This document shows, in pieces, positions 1 through 5,300 of a DNA stretch of 7,780 nt. The stretch lies in NCBI GenBank assembly GCA_003566795.1, contig PXBU01000445.1, positions 1-7,780 of the forward strand, given 5' to 3'. Origin of the DNA: Puniceicoccaceae bacterium (GTDB taxonomy: Bacteria > Verrucomicrobiota > Verrucomicrobiia > Opitutales > Coraliomargaritaceae). Position numbers and translations under genes: made by a program. Under the pieces are notes generated by a model. That model was not told the origin of the DNA and searched no databases. It saw only the letters and a program-made list of their open reading frames with translations. How positions within the stretch are numbered: position 1 is the stretch's first letter; each line of letters starts with the position of its first letter.

Positions 1-1155
1 ACCACATCGATCTGCGGTGTCAGTCGCGCCTCACTCTTTACCGGGCAATGGATGTCGCGGCATGGTAACCGAACCTTCGTGATGTGGGATACTCCCTGGG
101 AGGAGAGCTTCCCTGCTATTCTACGGGAGAACGGCTACTATCTGGGGCTGGTGGGTAAATGGCACAATCGCCCGTTTCCGAAGGAGGAATTTGATTTTGG
201 GCGAGTGTATCACGGTGTGCATTATTACCGGCTCGACCGGATGGACGAGCACATGGTGCACGTCACCCAGCGGAATGAAATGGACGCGCTGGAATTTTTG
301 CGTCAGCGGCCCAAGGACCAGCCCTTTTGTTTAACTGTGTCGTTTTTTGCGCCACATGCGGAAGACCAGCATCCGCTCCAATTCCTCCCGCAACCGGAGA
401 GTATGAGCCTTTATGCGGGAGTGGAGGTTCCGGTGTCGCCCAACGCGACGCAGAAGGACTGGGAGCGCCTGCCCTATTTCTTCGACGAGAATAACGAGGG
501 GCGCAACCGCTGGCGCTGGCGTTTTGATACGCCGGAAAAGTATCAGTTTATGATGAAGAATTATTTTCGTCTGATCACTGAAATCGATACCACCAGCGGA
601 CGGATACTGAGAAAGCTGGCAGAGCAGGGTGCGCTCGAAAACACGCTGGTGATTTTAACCTCGGATAATGGCTTCTACCACGCCGAACATGGCCTGGCCG
701 ATAAATGGTATCCGCACGAAGAGAGCATCCGGGTGCCGCTCATCATCAAGGATCCGCGCATGTGCCCGAGCCAGCACGGGACTACCCGGGAGTCGATGGT
801 CTTGAATGTGGATCTGGCGCCCACCATCCTGGCCGCAGCCGGGCTGGATATCCCGTCGGGCGTGCAGGGGCAGGACTTGGCGCCCCTTTACCTCGCGCAG
901 GAGAAGCCTGAGTGGCGCGAAGATTTTTTCTACGAGCACCCGACGCTTCGTAACGTCGACTTCATCCCGGCTTCTGAGGCATTAGTACGCACGGACTGGA
1001 AGTATTTCTACTGGCCGGAGCATGGCGTGGAGCAGCTTTTCCACTTGGAGACGGACCCCTACGAGCAAAACGATCTCGCCGCGGATGAGGCGCATCAAGC
1101 CAAGCTTGATGCAATGCGAACGCGCTTTAATGAACTGAAAGCAGCTGCCAAGTAG
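1..1155 (+). CDS. S1-family sulfatase, 5' end missing (cut by window edge)
   Basis: Hydrolyses sulfate esters, probably on a polysaccharide or glycan; the exact substrate cannot be read. Frame 1 is open from base 1, so the ATG at 52 is internal. Numbering codons from base 1, Cys5 opens the motif CGVSRASLFTG, a variant of the sulfatase signature C-x-P/A-S-R with Val at the third position. This Cys is the expected formylglycine precursor. Downstream are GYYLGLVGKWH (Lys53, His55), the second family signature; APH (His119), a likely active-site region; SDNG (Asp222, Asn223), a metal-ligand pair; and LADKW (Lys235). The C-terminal segment with LFHLETDPYEQNDLA is typical of family ends. The missing N-terminus should hold the first metal-binding Asp pair and a signal peptide. 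Activity needs a formylglycine-generating or anaerobic maturase enzyme, not seen here. Stop TAG at 1153. The family is confident; the subfamily is not assigned. Confidence 0.95.
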   Translation, partial: TTSICGVSRASLFTGQWMSRHGNRTFVMWDTPWEESFPAILRENGYYLGLVGKWHNRPFPKEEFDFGRVYHGVHYYRLDRMDEHMVHVTQRNEMDALEFLRQRPKDQPFCLTVSFFAPHAEDQHPLQFLPQPESMSLYAGVEVPVSPNATQKDWERLPYFFDENNEGRNRWRWRFDTPEKYQFMMKNYFRLITEIDTTSGRILRKLAEQGALENTLVILTSDNGFYHAEHGLADKWYPHEESIRVPLIIKDPRMCPSQHGTTRESMVLNVDLAPTILAAAGLDIPSGVQGQDLAPLYLAQEKPEWREDFFYEHPTLRNVDFIPASEALVRTDWKYFYWPEHGVEQLFHLETDPYEQNDLAADEAHQAKLDAMRTRFNELKAAAK

Positions 1156-1184
1156 CCTTTCCTTACCTGTTATTATTAAGAGTC

Positions 1185-2048
1185 ATGCGCTACCTTATAT
1201 TGATCCTTTTCCCCTGCTTTGGCTTCGCGTTGCATTTGGCCGCGACGGTGGCACCACAAACATCGTCGGCGGCTGCGGGTCTGTCGGAGATATCAGATGC
1301 GCGAGCTCTAGTCCCGAAATGCTGTGCTCCCTCTCATGCCTTGCGCAGCGCCGGGGCTGGCGATGAGGGGGGCGAGGATCAGGAACTCTCCGCGGCGCGG
1401 GCGCACCGGTTTGAGCCGGTCATCCGCGAGGTCGAAGGTTGGACCGTCCATGTTGACCCGGATCTCCTGCCGGGAGGGGCGCATGAGGAGGTCGGGCAGC
1501 GCGCCTTGGCGATGCTGCGCAACCACCTCGAGCGCATTACCGTTCTGCTGCCGGAAGCGAAGCTTGAGAAGCTGCGCACTTGCGAGATTTGGATCGAAAA
1601 CGAGCACCCCATCCTGGGTGGGATGCAATACCACCCCAGCGAGGAGTGGTTAAAGAATCATGGGCATGACCCGCGTTTGACGAAGAAAGTGCACATCACC
1701 CGCGCGGAAAATTTGTTTTCCCGGCAACAGATGCTCAAGCATCCCGCCGTCATTTTACATGAGCTGGCGCATGCCTATCACGACTTGTTTCTGGGCTTCG
1801 ACGAACCCCGTATCCTTGAGGCCTATCGGGCAGCGATGGATGCCGGGATTTATGAAGAAGTCCTGCTCTACACCGGGGACTATGTGCCCCATTACGCCAC
1901 GACCGATCATAAAGAATACTTCGCCGAAAGCACGGAGGCCTACCTGTATCGTAATGATTTTTATCCCTTCGTCGCCGCTGAGCTGCGAGAGCACGACCCC
2001 CGGGGCTATGACTTGATGCAGGAGATTTGGGGACCGCTCAGGGATTAG
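1185..2048 (+). CDS. Secreted zinc-metallopeptidase-like protein (HELAH zincin)
   Basis: Predicted extracytoplasmic zinc peptidase of 287 aa. Residues 1-23 look like a signal peptide (MRYLILILF, hydrophobic to about Leu18, possible cleavage after ATVA); Cys11 does not sit in a convincing lipobox. Residues 29-72 are Ala/Gly-rich and low in complexity. The folded domain runs from about 75 to the end. It has HELAH at 192-196 (two zinc-binding His and catalytic Glu193) and EYFAESTEAY at 244-253, where Glu248 is the likely third ligand, giving a gluzincin-like HExxH...E arrangement. From memory this block resembles uncharacterised PVC proteins distantly like the anthrax lethal factor (ATLF) fold. 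That match is not verified, and no substrate can be named. The ATG at 1185 has only a weak AAGAG two bases upstream. It starts 29 nt after the sulfatase stop with no clear terminator between, so an operon is plausible. Ends with TAG at 2046. Confidence 0.8.
   Translation: MRYLILILFPCFGFALHLAATVAPQTSSAAAGLSEISDARALVPKCCAPSHALRSAGAGDEGGEDQELSAARAHRFEPVIREVEGWTVHVDPDLLPGGAHEEVGQRALAMLRNHLERITVLLPEAKLEKLRTCEIWIENEHPILGGMQYHPSEEWLKNHGHDPRLTKKVHITRAENLFSRQQMLKHPAVILHELAHAYHDLFLGFDEPRILEAYRAAMDAGIYEEVLLYTGDYVPHYATTDHKEYFAESTEAYLYRNDFYPFVAAELREHDPRGYDLMQEIWGPLRD
1333..1367. repeat. Imperfect inverted repeat inside the metallopeptidase linker
   Basis: CTCATGCC (1333-1340) pairs with GGCGATGAG (1359-1367) with one bulged base. 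The GC-rich loop contains TGCGCA and CCGGGG. It falls in the low-complexity linker (residues 29-72) between the signal peptide and the catalytic domain, so it could be a REP/MITE-like insertion that kept the reading frame. It could equally be chance pairing in GC-rich DNA. Only the pairing itself is seen. Confidence 0.25.
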
Positions 2049-2332
2049 GGTAGCGGGCAAGGGATTTTTCCTGGGATAGCGGAATTCCCATGCCGTCGAA
2101 AGTGTCCAACTAAGCCCAGCGCACCCCGGGGCTCACGGTTTTGGCGGGGCGATAGTTAAAATTTCGTAAAAAGCTAACTATGTGCCCGTAAAAGTTAAAA
2201 CGTGGTGGTTTTTTGGGAGTTTTTCATTTCCACTAGGCAGCCTTGGTTTGGTTTAAATGATTAGCACCGCTTGGGTTCTGGCCCTGCGAGCGATTCATAT
2301 TTTCGACCTGAATTCCCTGACTCCCCACTCGC
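2049..2332. other. Intergenic region before the giant subtilase
   Basis: No gene is supported in this 284-nt gap; a long minus-strand frame starting within it is an antisense shadow of the subtilase. The left part has weak pairings: CCGCT (2034-2038) with AGCGG (2052-2056), followed 8 nt later by T5, and TGGGA (2072-2076) with TCCCA (2086-2090). Neither makes a convincing intrinsic terminator. A CCCCGGGG palindrome lies at 2124-2131. The middle (about 2152-2230) is strikingly AT-rich compared with the flanks. No good -35/-10 pair could be placed with confidence. The start at 2333 has no Shine-Dalgarno-like sequence; the preceding bases are CTCCCCACTCGC. Confidence 0.6.
2152..2201. promoter_or_regulatory. 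AT-rich patch with inverted and direct repeats, candidate operator/promoter
   Basis: ATAGTTA (2152-2158) and its exact reverse complement TAACTAT (2175-2181) flank a 16-nt spacer. The octamer AGTTAAAA occurs at 2154-2161 and again at 2193-2200. CGTAAAAAGCTAA (2165-2177) is nearly repeated as CGTAAAAGTTAA (2187-2198), about two helical turns apart. The patch lies some 130-180 nt upstream of the giant subtilase start, in otherwise GC-rich DNA, so it could be a regulator-binding site or AT-rich promoter element. The repeats are seen; the function is inferred. Confidence 0.35.
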
Positions 2333-5300
2333 ATGAAATTCAATAAAGCTCTGAACGCGTTCTTAGGCATAATGCTGCTGCTTGGCATCGCCGCCTTTCT
2401 TTTGGTAAAAAGCCCGGCGCCCGACCCCGACCACCAGAGGGTGGGCCAATCTCCCCACCAAGCTGAAACGCCGCAAGCGTCCCGCGCTGATTCCCCGCTC
2501 CCCGCTGATGCCGAACCGCCAAGCGATGTCTTGCCCTCGCCGGTCGCTGCGGATTCCACTACGGGCCTGTTGCAGCCGTCACAAGTAGCCGGTCGGGTCT
2601 TTCCGAGTGTCGACCTGGACAATTTGGCTTCCCGCCTGCCCGCTGAGAAATTCGCGGTTTATGAGCGCACACGCCAAGAATTCCCCGAGCTCGATTGGAC
2701 GGAAATCGCGATGACCCACCAAGCATTCCTCGATAAGCGCGCCGCGTTCCCATTGAATCTCAACGAAGAACAACGCGAAGCCTACGCCGCATGGATCGCC
2801 GAAGTCGAGCCCATGAGCCGCTCATTCATCAAACTGCGCGCCGAAGCACATGGGCTGGCTCTTGGCGGCATGGAAGATGATCGTGGCTTCTACATCGAAG
2901 GCTTTCGCGACGGTGTCCCTCAGTATGTGGTTACCACCAATGTCGATGCGGCCGAGACCACTGGCGTGAGCTTCGTTCGCTGGAACCCCGATTTCGATCC
3001 GGCCCTTGGCGACTCGATCAACGGCAGCGAACTTTACGTAAACGTTAATGATCACGGCGAGATTTTCGAGCACGTCGAATTCCAGCTCCCCGATGAAGGC
3101 GGTTCGCGGATCATGGTGAAGGAAACTCCCTGGTATGATAATGGCGACCGCAATCACATGACCCACGTGGCGGGCACGGTGGCGGCATGGGGCTATAACC
3201 CGGCTGTGGAGGGCATGGCACCTCGCAGCTGGATCCGCTCGCTAATCCAGCAAAATATCGGGCACATCACCACGTATGCCATGGCCACGCCCGGCCAGGA
3301 GATGGGCCTACTCAATCCACGCACTGGCAACCCCCAGTTGCGCTCGGTCGTCGGCAATACCTCGCTGGGCTCAGCCAATCCCTATAATCGCTACAACTCA
3401 ACGTCGGCTAGCTATGATTCCGTTTTGCGGGACCATCCCTATTACATCCATTTTTACTCAGCAGGAAATTCTGGCAGCCAAGGTTTCGAATCTATCACTG
3501 GTGCGCAAAAGGTCGCGAAGAACATGGTCACGATTGGAAATGCGAGTGCCGTTACCCGCGACGAAGACGGTGTGGACACCGGAGGTGGAGGCATCAGGCC
3601 CAGCAGCTCCCGCGGACCGACCTATGACGGACGGATCGCTCCCGACTTCACAGGCAATGGGTACAGAGTCCTCTCCACCTGGAATGAGGACGAGAGTAAT
3701 CTGGCGACCGGTACGTCCATGTCCTCGCCCAATGTGGCGGGTAGTGTGACCTTGCTGATGGACTACGTCCGCCAGCGCTTGCCCCAGCAATACCTGCGCT
3801 CCTCCACCTACCGTGCACTGCTCGCCACGACTGCGGATGACCGGGGGAATCCTGGCCCCGACTACACCTACGGCTGGGGCATCGTCAACGTCCATGCTGC
3901 CGCCAAAATCATCCGCCGCCAAGCGGATGACCCTGAGCAGCGACTGATCATTGAAGACACGCTCGCGCCCGACCAGACTTGGACGGAAATCTATGCCAGC
4001 GACGGCGATGAGCCAATCCGCGTGACCATCGCATGGTTGGATCCGGCCAGTCCGAATACCGACGCGAACTCCCGGGCATCCCGCCTAGTCAACGATCTCG
4101 ACCTGCGCCTCATCGGCCCGGATGGAACGGAACACATGCCCTACGTTATGCCTTTCACCACTGGCCAAGGCTCGACTCCGGCCTTTGATGAAAGCCTCTA
4201 CGAAGCCCATGCCGTGCCGGGTGACAACACCACCGATACAGTCGAGCAGGTGCATCTCGCCTTTCCGGAAGAAGGAGTGTACACGGTGCAGGTCACTCAC
4301 AAGGGGGAGTTGCTGGATGGCGAGGCCCAGCCGTTTTCCGTGGCCGTCGGAGGGATGCATCGGGATTTCGAGGCCTCCATGCAAGTTGCACGCAGTGGTG
4401 AGGGCATCAATGTGGGCGGCGTGGATGGAGTCTCCGGAGCCGCTGTCGGCGCGGGGATGGAGCTCACTTATACGATCTCCAATAGCGGCAGTCGCGAACT
4501 CGAACTCACCACTCCGGTGAGCATCAGCAGCGAGCAAAATTGCTCGGTCATCGTCGACACGCAGCCCTCCTCGATCGTGGACGGCGGTGAATCCACCGAC
4601 CTCGTCGCCAGCGTGACTCCAAGCTCGGAGGGCACATGGAGCTTTAAGGTATCGATTGCCAGCAACGACTCCGAGAACGACCCATACCACTGGACCGTCA
4701 CTGGCCTGGCTGGCTCAATCGAGGCACCGTTGATGATCGTCTCCGGCAGCGAGGGACTCATCGATGTCGGCGAGACGTTCTCTGTATCCGAAAGTGAGGC
4801 AGAAGCGGGAATCCAGTTTAGCCATACCATTGCGAATCTCGGTAATAGCGACCTGACGATCTCTGCCCCGGTCACGGCTATCGATCTGGCAAATTGCTCA
4901 GTGGTGGTGGACATCCAGCCATCCAGCCCGGTCGCTGCATCCGACGAATCGGAGCTCGTCTTTACCGTCACCCCATCCGCAGCGGGCAACTGGTCGGCCA
5001 CTGTCTCCATCGCCAGTAACGACGCTGATAAGAGTCCCTACCTGTGGACCATCACCGGCACTGCCAGTAAAATACAGGCCTCTCTGACTCTGGACGAGTT
5101 GGAGCAGACCTACGATGGCACCCCACGTGTCGTCACCGCTACCACCTCGCCGCCCGGGCTGGATTATGCGATTACCTACGACGGGGATAGCACCCCGCCC
5201 GTCAACGCCGGCAGCTACGCCGTGGTTGGCACCATCACTCAGGCGGGATACGAAGGAGGTGCGACGGGCACCCTGGAGGTCGGCCAAGCTTCTCAAAGTA

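Noticed and set aside
52..1155. ATG at 52 as the sulfatase start
   Set aside because: The same frame is open to base 1 and encodes the essential Cys motif upstream, so 52 is an internal Met.
1308..1653. Alternative ORFs on both strands across the metallopeptidase linker
   Set aside because: They cover GC-rich DNA without recognisable motifs, whereas the 1185-2048 frame joins a signal peptide to a HELAH domain.
2034..2090. Intrinsic terminator after the metallopeptidase
   Set aside because: The stems are only 5 bp and none is followed directly by a T-run, so a terminator is not supported.
2243..2301. Sigma-70 promoter close to the giant gene (TTGGTT/TTGGGT with TTAAAT/CATATT)
   Set aside because: Spacings of about 4 and 19 nt and poor -10 matches make the assignments no better than chance.
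3458..3922. Minus-strand ORF of 154 codons
   Set aside because: It is antisense to the part of the S8 domain holding Asn379, Ser462 and the domain end; the + strand protein is clearly the real product.
4085..4690. Long minus-strand ORF of 201 codons
   Set aside because: It lies fully antisense to the giant subtilase, has no recognisable domain, and is a by-product of codon bias in the coding strand.
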